Assembly: GCA_035445085.1 (NCBI GenBank)
Contig: DAOMQA010000001.1
Location: forward strand, 298,876-362,875
DNA: 64,000 bases
Direction: 5' to 3'
Source of the DNA: JBDHXE01 sp035445085
Lineage (GTDB): Bacteria; Bacteroidota; Ignavibacteria; Kapaibacteriales; UBA2268
Positions 16,747-25,212 of this stretch are shown piece after piece. How positions within the stretch are numbered: position 1 is the first letter of the stretch; every line of letters begins with the position of its first letter. A program made the translations under genes and the position numbers. A model generated the notes under the pieces. The model was not told the origin of the DNA and ran no database searches. It saw nothing but the letters and a program-made list of their open reading frames with translations.

Positions 16747-17507
16747 TTCTTTATAGAATTATCTAAATTAATAAACAAAAATGTCATTAGAATGACGAAG
16801 AAACTACAAAATACATTAACTATTGTATTAAATATTAACTCCGTAAAAAGTGAGCGTGAAAATAAAGTATAAGGGATACTAATCGCCATAGATACAATTG
16901 CCGATAAGAAATATATAAAGATATAATATAATAATACTTTCACCCACTTGCTATGTGCAACCCTAAAGCTATAAGCAAATGATAACCATAAATTTACCTC
17001 TTTACTTGCAAAAGCAATCACCGTAAAAGAAAAGAACAACAACATCATTACGACGGGTATAGCACTCACTATAAAAATACTAACCCATTTTAGAGAGAAT
17101 AAAACCCAAATAAAGAAACAAGTAAAAAAAAGAGCTATTGTACCAACATTAATTAAGATGTTTTTTATAAATTTTGCAATAGTGAGCTTATATGTATCAA
17201 CAAAATCGACATCTTTATTTTTCAACCTATGAAAAGTAAAAACAATTATAGGTAAGTTTGAAAGTGAAGTAACAAAAAAGATAGTAGATAAATAAAATGA
17301 TAGGTACCCTTTATCATTGCCTGAAAATGAAAATATTCCTTTGATGTCCACATCTGGCAAGGTAATTATAAACAAATTACATAAAAAATATGATATAAGT
17401 GCCACATTTAATAAGCTAAAAAAATTATTAGTATAAAAGTTCCACGTTAAACCCAATAACTCATATAAATCATATTCTTTTTGTGTATTAATTACTTTCA
17501 AGTTCAT
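16743..17507 (-). CDS. Polytopic membrane protein of unknown function
   Basis: About 254 aa with roughly six hydrophobic helices separated by short basic loops. After an N-terminal amphipathic stretch (TWNFYTNNFFSLL) comes the first helix. The pattern of helix pairs resembles bacterial DUF975/YciC-like integral membrane proteins, but no diagnostic motif is visible. Start ATG 17507 is chosen over an upstream TTG. It overlaps smpB by four bases and may simply share its transcript. Confidence 0.65.
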   Translation of the reverse strand: MNLKVINTQKEYDLYELLGLTWNFYTNNFFSLLNVALISYFLCNLFIITLPDVDIKGIFSFSGNDKGYLSFYLSTIFFVTSLSNLPIIVFTFHRLKNKDVDFVDTYKLTIAKFIKNILINVGTIALFFTCFFIWVLFSLKWVSIFIVSAIPVVMMLLFFSFTVIAFASKEVNLWLSFAYSFRVAHSKWVKVLLYYIFIYFLSAIVSMAISIPYTLFSRSLFTELIFNTIVNVFCSFFVILMTFLFINLDNSIKK

Positions 17508-17600
17508 AAAAAACAAAAGTTACCTTTTCTAAATAATATAATGCAAAATTACAAAACATTAGAGAATAGAAAAAGTAACTTGTAGGTATATTTTAATATA

Positions 17601-19058
17601 TTAAGCTTTGCTAGATAAGAAAGTTTGTTTGAGTGTCATCCAACCGACAGTTCCAAATCCTATTAGGAACATTAATTGAAATGGAATAGCAGCAATTTCC
17701 AAATAGCTGATAGAAATAACTATTCCAACAGCAAAATATAGTGTCAGTAATAATTCAAAGAATAGTACAAAACTAAATTTAGGTTTACTTGTTCTTTTGA
17801 TAGTTACTTTTTGTTTTCCAATAATACCAGTTTTAGGAGTACGAGAGAACTCGGATTTTTTCCCGATTAATGCTTCAAATACAGCTTTAGTATTATTAAT
17901 TGCAAAGCCCATAGAGCCTGCTAAAAAGACAGGGAACAACAATAATCTACGTCTCCAATCTAAGTGTATCGCTTTTTGTGCGTAAGTATAAAACAAGAAA
18001 GTCGAAATTGAAGCAAGAACAAAAATAGACATTAGAGAATAATATGTATCTAAACCACTTACTGAATTTTTTATTATCACAATAGGAACATTAAGAATAG
18101 CCACTAAAACAATCATAGGAAAGACTATATTGCTTGATAAATGTATAAAACTTTCAAATTTTAATTCTAACGGTAGTTTAGCTTTACATACTTTTGGCAA
18201 CATCTTTATACCAGTTTCCATAGCCCCCTTAGTCCAACGGAATTGTTGAGTTTTAAGGGCATTTATATCAGCTGGTAATTCTGCTGGCGAGGTAACATCG
18301 TTAAGGAATCTAAATTTCCAGCCTTTAAGTTGCGCTCTATAACTAAGATCTAGATCTTCTGTTAGAGTATCAGCTTCCCAATTACCAGCGTCATATATAC
18401 AAGATTTTCTCCATACACCAGCTGTACCGTTAAAATTAATAAAGAAACCCGCTTTGTTACGCACTTGTTGTTCAAGTACGAAGTGCCCATCAAGGGCTAA
18501 AGCCTGTGCTTTTGTTAAAAATGAGTATTCCTCATTTAAATGCTCCCAACGAGTTTGCACCATTCCTATTTCTTTATTATTGAAATGAGGTATTGTTTTC
18601 ATTAAGAAATCAGTATTAGGTACAAAGTCAGCGTCAAATATTGCCACAAATTCGCCCATAGCAGTTTCTAAGCCAGCTTTTAAAGCTCCAGCTTTGAACC
18701 CTTGCCTATTATCTCTATGAATATATTTAATATTATAGCCTTGATCAGCATATTCTTTAACAATTCTTTTAGTTTGGATTACACTTTCGTCAGTTGAATC
18801 GTCTAATACTTGAACTTCTAATTTATCAATAGGGTATTCGATATTACATACAGAATGTATAAGTCTGGCGACCACTTCTGTTTCATTAAATAGGGGTAAT
18901 TGAATAGTAACGGGCGGACATACGTCCGGCATCTTTTCATAAGGATGGTTGTTAGCATAAGTCTTTCTGTAATAATACAGAATAAACAAACCATGTATCC
19001 CAAAAGCGAATAAAACGCAAAGGGATAAAAAGTACATAATAAGTATTATATTTTCCAT
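17601..19058 (-). CDS. Processive family 2 glycosyltransferase (cellulose-synthase-like)
   Basis: About 485 aa. An N-terminal membrane helix (residues 3-25) precedes a GT2 domain with PLFNETEVVARLI, VLDDSTDES, the FDADF metal site, TLTEDLDLS and the QFRWTKG (Q..RW) motif typical of processive synthases. Four C-terminal helices follow. Relatives polymerise beta-linked glucose or mannose at the inner membrane, or glycosylate lipids. No PilZ domain or bcs partners are seen, so the product cannot be named. The ATG at 19058 begins just before the first helix; the longer frame reaching 19127 would overlap lptE. Confidence 0.85.
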   Translation of the reverse strand: MENIILIMYFLSLCVLFAFGIHGLFILYYYRKTYANNHPYEKMPDVCPPVTIQLPLFNETEVVARLIHSVCNIEYPIDKLEVQVLDDSTDESVIQTKRIVKEYADQGYNIKYIHRDNRQGFKAGALKAGLETAMGEFVAIFDADFVPNTDFLMKTIPHFNNKEIGMVQTRWEHLNEEYSFLTKAQALALDGHFVLEQQVRNKAGFFINFNGTAGVWRKSCIYDAGNWEADTLTEDLDLSYRAQLKGWKFRFLNDVTSPAELPADINALKTQQFRWTKGAMETGIKMLPKVCKAKLPLELKFESFIHLSSNIVFPMIVLVAILNVPIVIIKNSVSGLDTYYSLMSIFVLASISTFLFYTYAQKAIHLDWRRRLLLFPVFLAGSMGFAINNTKAVFEALIGKKSEFSRTPKTGIIGKQKVTIKRTSKPKFSFVLFFELLLTLYFAVGIVISISYLEIAAIPFQLMFLIGFGTVGWMTLKQTFLSSKA

Positions 19059-19110
19059 AGGCACACTTTTTGCCGAATTTAATTTAATACAAACTTCAAA
19101 AATAATAAAT

Positions 19111-19611
19111 TTACCAACCAGAAACAACAGAAAGTAAAATATCTTCAGAAGTTTTTGTTAATAATGATTTAATTGTGTTATCTCGCCCTACTTGTCCTTC
19201 TGAAACGGCGTATATTTCATTATTAGAGAAACTACGCTTGAAGACTTGTTTTTGGGTGATTATGTCAAAAAATTCAACATTACAAACGAAGCTAACTCTT
19301 CTATCTGTTTCTAATTCGCCAGGGCTGATAGAAACAGGCGTTTCAGAAATATTGGTAATTGTAACTATCAGTCTACAATCGCCACCTGCCTCGACAACAG
19401 TTAAAGAATTATCTCTCTGAAAACCATCTAATAAACTTTGTGTAAGAATGTCCCTATATTCAGGATTACCAAAACCACTCGCATCATTTACATTTGCAAT
19501 ATAAATAGTTTTTAAATGAGTAGCAACGCTCCCACCTGTAAAAGAATAACAAGCATTTAGTAAAAATGCACAAGTAAGATATATTGAAATATATTTAAAA
19601 TGATTGATCAT
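19111..19611 (-). CDS. lptE: LPS-assembly lipoprotein LptE
   Basis: About 166 aa. A lipoprotein signal peptide with lipobox LLNAC leads into YSFTGGS and the KTIYIANVNDASG strand. The body matches the LptE fold used in Bacteroidota and relatives (LTQSLLDGFQRDNSLTVVE, ITNISETPV, a Cys pair, and VEFFDIITQKQVFKR). LptE plugs the LptD outer-membrane translocon for lipopolysaccharide. It starts 8 bases after the MBL gene stops and lies upstream of the GT2, so the three probably form one envelope-related unit. Confidence 0.82.
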   Translation of the reverse strand: MINHFKYISIYLTCAFLLNACYSFTGGSVATHLKTIYIANVNDASGFGNPEYRDILTQSLLDGFQRDNSLTVVEAGGDCRLIVTITNISETPVSISPGELETDRRVSFVCNVEFFDIITQKQVFKRSFSNNEIYAVSEGQVGRDNTIKSLLTKTSEDILLSVVSGW

Positions 19612-19618
19612 TGGAATG

Positions 19619-20242
19619 TTAGATAAAGGGATTATTATGAATCTCGTGTTCAATTGTAGTAGCAGGACCATGCCCGCTCAATACTTTATAATTAGGGGAT
19701 AAATTTATAATTTTAGTTCTAATTGAATGAAGTAATTGCGAAAGTGAAGCACCCGGTAAGTCTGCACGCCCAATACTTTCTCTAAATAAGGTATCACCTG
19801 AAAAAATAATATTTTCATTTTTAAGAACATAGCAAACTCCTCCTTCTGTATGACCAGGTGTATGTAATATATCTATTTCTATATCGCCAAATTTCAAGCA
19901 CTCCCCATCATCTACATACTGCTGTTCAGCAACTGCCTCAATAGTAAACGGCAACTGAAATACTGTATGCTTATTTGGTTCATTTAATCTATACGCATCT
20001 AATTGATGTACAAATAATGGGATTTGATACCTATCAACTATTTTTTTAGCATCAAGCATATGATCCCAATGGGAATGTGTTAGCAGCAAGGCTTGTAAAT
20101 TAAGATTATTTTCTTCGATAATTGGGACAAATAAATCTAAAATACCCAAAGGAGCATCAATGATAACAGCATTTTTGTTATCATCAGCCAATAAGTAAGA
20201 GTTTGTTTGTATAGGACCACTTTCTCTTGTAGCAACAAACAT
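19619..20242 (-). CDS. MBL-fold metallo-hydrolase (glyoxalase II-like)
   Basis: 207 aa, with the beta-lactamase-fold dizinc motif THSHWDH (H56, H58, D60, H61). Further ligands are HTPGHTEGG, the bridging Asp in FSGDTLF and the final GHGPATT. Spacing and the TNSYLL N-terminus match the small hydroxyacylglutathione-hydrolase-like group. Many such proteins are thioesterases of unknown substrate. It is the first gene of the run leading to lptE and the GT2, and is divergent from the thiolase. Confidence 0.88.
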   Translation of the reverse strand: MFVATRESGPIQTNSYLLADDNKNAVIIDAPLGILDLFVPIIEENNLNLQALLLTHSHWDHMLDAKKIVDRYQIPLFVHQLDAYRLNEPNKHTVFQLPFTIEAVAEQQYVDDGECLKFGDIEIDILHTPGHTEGGVCYVLKNENIIFSGDTLFRESIGRADLPGASLSQLLHSIRTKIINLSPNYKVLSGHGPATTIEHEIHNNPFI

Positions 20243-20391
20243 TATATTTATTCTATCCTAATAATTATATACAAATATAAAACATTATTCGATACGTTAT
20301 ATAAGATTTTATAAAAATACATAATAAGTAGAAAAATATTGAAATTATACACTCGTTTGAGTATTTTTTTATTCCACAAAGGAAATTAATA

Positions 20392-21564
20392 ATGAGTACA
20401 GTAATATTATCAGCCGTTAGAACTCCTATCGGTGCATTTATGGGTTCTTTGTCGCAAAAGACTGCACCGCAACTTGGTTCAATCGTAATAAAAGAAGCAG
20501 TAAATAGAGCAAATATTAAGTCTGAAGATGTTCAAGAAGTTATCATGGGGAATGTTTTGACAGGGGGTGTGGGGCAAGCTCCAGCCCGACAAGCGTCAAT
20601 ATATTCTGGGTTGCCACTTTCGGTAGAATGCATGACAATAAACAAAGTATGCGGAAGCGGACTAAAATCAGTTATGTTAGCCGATCAAGCTATAAGATGC
20701 GGTGATTTAGATGTAGCAGTAGTAGGTGGGCAAGAGTCTATGTCGAATGCTCCATATATATTACCAAAAGCAAGAGAAGGCTATAAAATGGGTAATGGTG
20801 AATTAGTTGATTCAATGATTAACGATGGACTATGGGATGTATATAATAAGTTCCATATGGGTAATGCAGGTGAATTATGTTCAACGGAACACAATTTTAC
20901 AAGAGAAGCACAAGATAGCTATGCCATAGAAAGCTATAAGAGAGCTTTAGAAGCACAAAAGAATGGTTGGTTCTCTGAAGAAATTGTTCCAGTGGTAATA
21001 GAGGATAAAAAAGGTCAAAAAGTTGTAGATACAGATGAAGAGCCTGGCAAAGTAAACTTCGACAAAATACCAACTTTAAAACCTGTTTTTAAGAAAGATG
21101 GAGCGGTAACTGCTGCAAACGCCTCGTCAATTGATGATGGAGCTTCAGCCTTGGTAGTAGCATCTGAAGAATGGGCAACAAGCAAGGGTTTAAAACCATT
21201 AGCTAAGGTAATTGCACATACATCTTTTGCACAAGCACCGGAATGGTTTACTACTGCACCAACATCAGCTATATTAAAAGTATTAAAAAAAGCTGGACTA
21301 AATATTAGTGATATAGATTTATTTGAGATAAATGAAGCATTTTCTGTTGTGCCTATGCACTCAATAAAAGAATTGAATATTCCGCACGAAAAAGTAAATA
21401 TACACGGTGGTGCAGTATCATTAGGTCACCCAATTGGGGCTTCTGGTGCCAGAATACTAACAACATTGATTTATGCTTTAAAACGTAAGGGATTAAAAAG
21501 AGGGCTTGCTACCTTATGTATAGGTGGTGGAGAAGCAAATGCAATGATTATTGAAATATTATAA
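20392..21564 (+). CDS. Acetyl-CoA acetyltransferase (thiolase)
   Basis: 390 aa, full-length thiolase. The acyl-accepting cysteine is C87 (NKVCGSGLKSV). The NEAFSVVPM motif, H346 in SLGHPIGASGAR and C376 in CIGGGEANAM complete the active site. It condenses or cleaves acetoacetyl-CoA. Length and the SNAPYILP..GYKMGN region fit the biosynthetic AtoB/PhaA class. A good ribosome-binding site (AAGGAAA) precedes the ATG. An acetoacetyl-CoA synthetase at 31089-33044 could feed it, but the two are not adjacent. Confidence 0.94.
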   Translation: MSTVILSAVRTPIGAFMGSLSQKTAPQLGSIVIKEAVNRANIKSEDVQEVIMGNVLTGGVGQAPARQASIYSGLPLSVECMTINKVCGSGLKSVMLADQAIRCGDLDVAVVGGQESMSNAPYILPKAREGYKMGNGELVDSMINDGLWDVYNKFHMGNAGELCSTEHNFTREAQDSYAIESYKRALEAQKNGWFSEEIVPVVIEDKKGQKVVDTDEEPGKVNFDKIPTLKPVFKKDGAVTAANASSIDDGASALVVASEEWATSKGLKPLAKVIAHTSFAQAPEWFTTAPTSAILKVLKKAGLNISDIDLFEINEAFSVVPMHSIKELNIPHEKVNIHGGAVSLGHPIGASGARILTTLIYALKRKGLKRGLATLCIGGGEANAMIIEIL

Positions 21565-21586
21565 TCTTTAAAAACGCCAGCTTTGG

Positions 21587-21670
21587 GTTTAATGGTTTTA
21601 ATTTTAAATTCTTGTTTTATTTACAAGGGAGTGCTTATGAAAAAGCAAGATTTAAATACTCCAAAGCTGG
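21587..21670. repeat. Perfect 10-base inverted repeat flanking a small ORF start
   Basis: CCAGCTTTGG at 21587-21596 and CCAAAGCTGG at 21661-21670 are exact complements 64 bases apart. The second arm lies inside codons 9-12 of the 32-aa ORF. Pairing in RNA would enclose that ORF's ribosome-binding site and start in the loop. A chance origin is possible, but the arms are GC-rich for this genome. Confidence 0.5.
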
Positions 21671-21735
21671 CTTATACATCAAAGAGCTACATTACTGTCT
21701 ATATAGACGTAGATAGTAGAAAAATAGTTGTATAA
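21637..21735 (+). CDS. Putative 32-aa small protein
   Basis: A 32-codon frame starting MKKQDLNTPKLAYTSKSY and ending in VDSRKIVV. It has one of the better ribosome-binding sites in the window, AAGGGAG, six bases before the ATG. It lies in the 206-base gap between the thiolase and the convergent holB. The second half (YITVYIDVD) could form a beta-hairpin. It is basic at the start, with no membrane segment. No family is recognised. The evidence is the start context only. Confidence 0.4.
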   Translation: MKKQDLNTPKLAYTSKSYITVYIDVDSRKIVV

Positions 21736-21770
21736 TTATTGTAGCTTTAAAAAAAATTATAATTTATTTT

Positions 21771-22904
21771 TCAGACCTTAACTTGTATGAGGTAATGTCT
21801 AATATTTAAGAACAAACTATACAGCGAAGCGCCTACCAAAACATTCCGATTTATTAGATAAATTGTAGTTTCTATATACTCATTGATATTTAGTAAATTT
21901 TTGTCCTTATAACTTTTAGCAAAACTCTTTATAGTTTCTATATCATCTGGATTAGCAATATTTAATAGCCCAGCTTTAATAAGCTCGGCGTCTCTAATCC
22001 ATATCGATAGTAATTGGAGCAAGAATATAATCTCTTCTTTATCATACTTTTTTATAATCTCATTTAGGCTGTCAGATATATCTTTTCTAAAGTGTTTCTT
22101 TTTTAGAGAATTTCTTAAAGTATCTACAATCATTCGTCTCATCTCTACAAAGTTATGGTCAAAGTACTCTAATGCTTTGGTATAAGAACCCATAGATAAT
22201 TCAGATGCAATTTTTGCTGTATCAGCGCTCACATTATGCTCTATTAATATCTTAGCTTCAATATCACTTTTATTTAATGGTGCAAACTTAATAATTTGAC
22301 AACGTGATTTGATAGTAGCTAAAATTTGGTCTGGCTTTGAAGTGCACAATATAATAATGATATTATCATTAGGCTCTTCTAATGTTTTAAGGAAGGCGTT
22401 TGCTGCTTCTGTATTCATTCTCTCGGCATCTGAAACGATAACAACACGTTTACCTTTAGTTCCTTGAGTTAAAGCTAATTTTCTTTTAACATCTCGTATT
22501 GAATTGACCCTAATAATATTAGCTCCTTTCACTTTAATTTTTGAAAAGGGGTCGCTAACTTTTTTTTCTAATTGCTGTTTAATTTCATCAATCTGAGCTT
22601 CGCTTAATTTATCTGTAGCGGTATCGCCAGAAGAGGCAGGTAACGCATATACTAATTCGAGGTTTTGGTGTAGTAAATTATCAAATAAATGACAGCTTTT
22701 GCAACTATCGCATGCAATATAGCTATCAGAAGAAATAATAGGATATTCACAATTAAGAGTTTTAGCAAATTCAATAGCCATTGCCTCTTTTCCGATACCA
22801 TTAATTCCAGTAAAAAGATAAGAGTTAGCTAACTTTGAGTCAATCATTTGTTGTTGCAATATTCTTTTAACTCTATCGTTCCCAACAATTTTATTCCAAG
22901 ACAT
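21771..22904 (-). CDS. holB: DNA polymerase III subunit delta' (clamp-loader AAA+)
   Basis: 377 aa, clamp-loader fold. It begins with WNKIVGNDRVKRIL and has a P-loop GINGIGKE. A zinc module of four cysteines (C52, C65, C68, C71) follows. The VSDAERMNTEAANAFLKTLEEP Walker B/sensor region and the KSRCQIIKF SRC motif are characteristic. The C-terminal collar domain is helical. Delta' helps load the sliding clamp. The P-loop lacks the usual Ser/Thr after Lys, consistent with the non-hydrolysing delta' subunit. It is divergent from the E1 gene. Confidence 0.88.
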   Translation of the reverse strand: MSWNKIVGNDRVKRILQQQMIDSKLANSYLFTGINGIGKEAMAIEFAKTLNCEYPIISSDSYIACDSCKSCHLFDNLLHQNLELVYALPASSGDTATDKLSEAQIDEIKQQLEKKVSDPFSKIKVKGANIIRVNSIRDVKRKLALTQGTKGKRVVIVSDAERMNTEAANAFLKTLEEPNDNIIIILCTSKPDQILATIKSRCQIIKFAPLNKSDIEAKILIEHNVSADTAKIASELSMGSYTKALEYFDHNFVEMRRMIVDTLRNSLKKKHFRKDISDSLNEIIKKYDKEEIIFLLQLLSIWIRDAELIKAGLLNIANPDDIETIKSFAKSYKDKNLLNINEYIETTIYLINRNVLVGASLYSLFLNIRHYLIQVKV

Positions 22905-22979
22905 TGAAGTTTTTTGATTTATTTAAAATTTGAAAATAAGAAAAAAGTATGTTTAACCCAAATATTAGAGTAAATTATT

Positions 22980-25139
22980 ATGGCTAAAAAAAGTGCAAGC
23001 AAAAACGAAAGTTTAATTGCCCCACAACAGACAAGCTCAAAAAACGACTTAAACAAAGAAAATAAAATAAACAACTCACCTTCTCATAGTAATACGAGCA
23101 AGAGCGATTCGGCGACACCTCATAAAGATTTAAATTTAAGCAAAGAAAGCTTACTTGCAGCTCTTAGAAACATGATGCAAACGCGCTATACCGATGAAAA
23201 ACATCTCAACTTAGTAAAATTAGGAAAATCTTTTTTCCACATTGGTGGTTCAGGACATGAAGCCGTTCAGACTGCTATTGCTTTTTCTTTTGAAAAAGGA
23301 AAGGACTGGGGTTGGACTTATTATAGAGATTCGGCCTTCTCTTTTGGCATGGGTTTTTCATTAAAAGATTATTTCCTATTAGCCTTAGGCAAAGAAGAAG
23401 ATCCAGCTACTGGTGGCAGACAGATGCCAGGTCACTTTGGGCATCCAAAATTTAATTTACCTACACAATCTTCGCCTACTGGTACACAGTTTTTAAATGC
23501 TGTTGGCACAGCATTAGCTGCTAGAAAATCAAATTTAGATGAAGTTACTTATGTTGCTTCAGGCGAAGGAACAACATCGCAAGGAGAATTTTATGAGGCA
23601 GTTAATTGGGCAGCAAGAGAAAAACTCGCTGTATTATTCTGTATCCAAGATAACGGCTACGCAATATCAGTACCAAAGCATGAGCAATCTATGGGAGCTT
23701 CGGTAGGCGTTGCCTTTCAAAATTATCCAAATCTCAAAGTATATGAATTTGATGGCACTGATTACTTCGAATCATTAAAAATAGCACAAGAAGCTATACA
23801 ATATATGCGAGAAGGTAAGGGACCAACTTTACTACATGCTCATGTAGAAAGATTATTATCGCATTCATCTTCAGACGATCAAAAGAAATACCGCCCAGAT
23901 GAAGAAATTCAAGAAGGATTAAAAAGTCGCGATTCTATTAAAAAATTATCATCATATTTGGTAGCTCATGGCTTAGCAACAAATGAAGAAATCGAGAAAC
24001 TAAAATCCCAGGTTAAGAAAGACATTGACGATGCAGCAAATTGGGCTTTAGAACGCCCAGATCCAGTTTCGGAAAATGCCTTAAAGCAATTATGGGCTCC
24101 ATTAGAAACACGTAATTTAGCTTATAATGACAACCCTCCTACAGAAGGTAATCCAGTAGTTTTAGTAGATGCTGTAAATCACGCCTTAGCAGAAGAAATG
24201 AGAAGAAACGATAAAATCGTTGTCTTTGGCGAAGATGTTGCCGACCCTAAGGGTGGCGTATTTACTGCTACTAAAGGATTAACAACTGAATTTGGGCAAG
24301 ATAGAGTATTTAATTCGCCATTAGCTGAAGCATCTATTATAGGTGTTGCATTGGGCATGGCTGTACGTGGCTACAAACCTGTAGTAGAAATTCAATTCGG
24401 CGATTATATTTGGCCTGCCTTTATGCAATTAAAAAATGAAGTTGCCACAATGAGATACCGCTCCAATGGTGGATTTACTGCTCCAGTTGTAACACGCGTT
24501 GCAGTTGGTGGATATATACATGGTGGATTATATCACTCACAAACAATTGAGTCTATTTTCTCGCACATCCCTGGTATGATGATTGCATATCCAAGTAATG
24601 CTGCCGACGCTAAAGGTTTGTTAAAAACAGCTATTCGATTACAAGACCCAGTAATGTTTTTAGAGCATAAAGGTATGTATCGTTTACCATTTGCCAGAAC
24701 GTTTGAGCCAGATGATAACTATTTAGTGCCGTTCGGAAAAGCAAAAGTTGTTAAAGAAGGTAAAGATGCAACTATCGTAACCTACGGTATGGGCGTTAAA
24801 GACTCTATGAATGCAGTCAAGAAATTTGAAAAAGAATTTAACAAATCAATTGAAGTGATAGATTTAAGAACAATTATTCCTTGGGATAAAGAATTAGTTT
24901 TAGAATCTATCAAAAAAACTGGTAGAGTTTTAGTTATGCACGAAGACACGTTAACTACTGGCTTTGGAGCAGAAATATCGGCTACAATTGCTCAACACGC
25001 TTTCAATTGGTTAGATGCCCCTATTATACGATTGGCAGCAGAAGATTGTCATATACCTTTTGCGCCAGCTTACGAGGAAGCTGTGTTACCAAATGAAACT
25101 AAGGCTTATAATAAATTATTAGAATTAATGAAATTTTAA
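22980..25139 (+). CDS. 2-oxo acid dehydrogenase E1, fused alpha and beta subunits
   Basis: 719 aa. The first ~60 residues are a Ser/Asn/Lys-rich linker-like tail. Residues ~60-375 are the E1 alpha domain, with GGRQMPGHFG and the TPP motif SGEGTTSQGEFYEAVNWA...N. Residues ~395-719 are the beta domain, with VVFGEDVADPKGGVF, EASIIGVALGMA and the transketolase C-terminal part VIDLRTIIPWD. The enzyme decarboxylates a 2-oxo acid on thiamine diphosphate and passes the acyl group to lipoyl E2. Fused E1 enzymes are common in Bacteroidota and relatives. Branched-chain or pyruvate specificity cannot be told here; E2 and E3 are not in the window. Confidence 0.9.
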   Translation: MAKKSASKNESLIAPQQTSSKNDLNKENKINNSPSHSNTSKSDSATPHKDLNLSKESLLAALRNMMQTRYTDEKHLNLVKLGKSFFHIGGSGHEAVQTAIAFSFEKGKDWGWTYYRDSAFSFGMGFSLKDYFLLALGKEEDPATGGRQMPGHFGHPKFNLPTQSSPTGTQFLNAVGTALAARKSNLDEVTYVASGEGTTSQGEFYEAVNWAAREKLAVLFCIQDNGYAISVPKHEQSMGASVGVAFQNYPNLKVYEFDGTDYFESLKIAQEAIQYMREGKGPTLLHAHVERLLSHSSSDDQKKYRPDEEIQEGLKSRDSIKKLSSYLVAHGLATNEEIEKLKSQVKKDIDDAANWALERPDPVSENALKQLWAPLETRNLAYNDNPPTEGNPVVLVDAVNHALAEEMRRNDKIVVFGEDVADPKGGVFTATKGLTTEFGQDRVFNSPLAEASIIGVALGMAVRGYKPVVEIQFGDYIWPAFMQLKNEVATMRYRSNGGFTAPVVTRVAVGGYIHGGLYHSQTIESIFSHIPGMMIAYPSNAADAKGLLKTAIRLQDPVMFLEHKGMYRLPFARTFEPDDNYLVPFGKAKVVKEGKDATIVTYGMGVKDSMNAVKKFEKEFNKSIEVIDLRTIIPWDKELVLESIKKTGRVLVMHEDTLTTGFGAEISATIAQHAFNWLDAPIIRLAAEDCHIPFAPAYEEAVLPNETKAYNKLLELMKF

Positions 25140-25170
25140 TAGCAGTATTTTAATTTAATTAGATATAATA

Positions 25171-25201
25171 AGATAGCTCACAAATTTGTGGGCTATCTTT
25201 A
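25171..25201. terminator. Intrinsic terminator between convergent genes
   Basis: A 12-base-pair stem (AGATAGCTCACA with TGTGGGCTATCT, one G-U pair) and loop AATT, followed by TTTATTT on the plus strand. It lies 31 bases past the E1 stop and just before the end of the convergent biotin carboxylase gene. Confidence 0.82.
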
Positions 25202-25212
25202 TTTACATTTGT

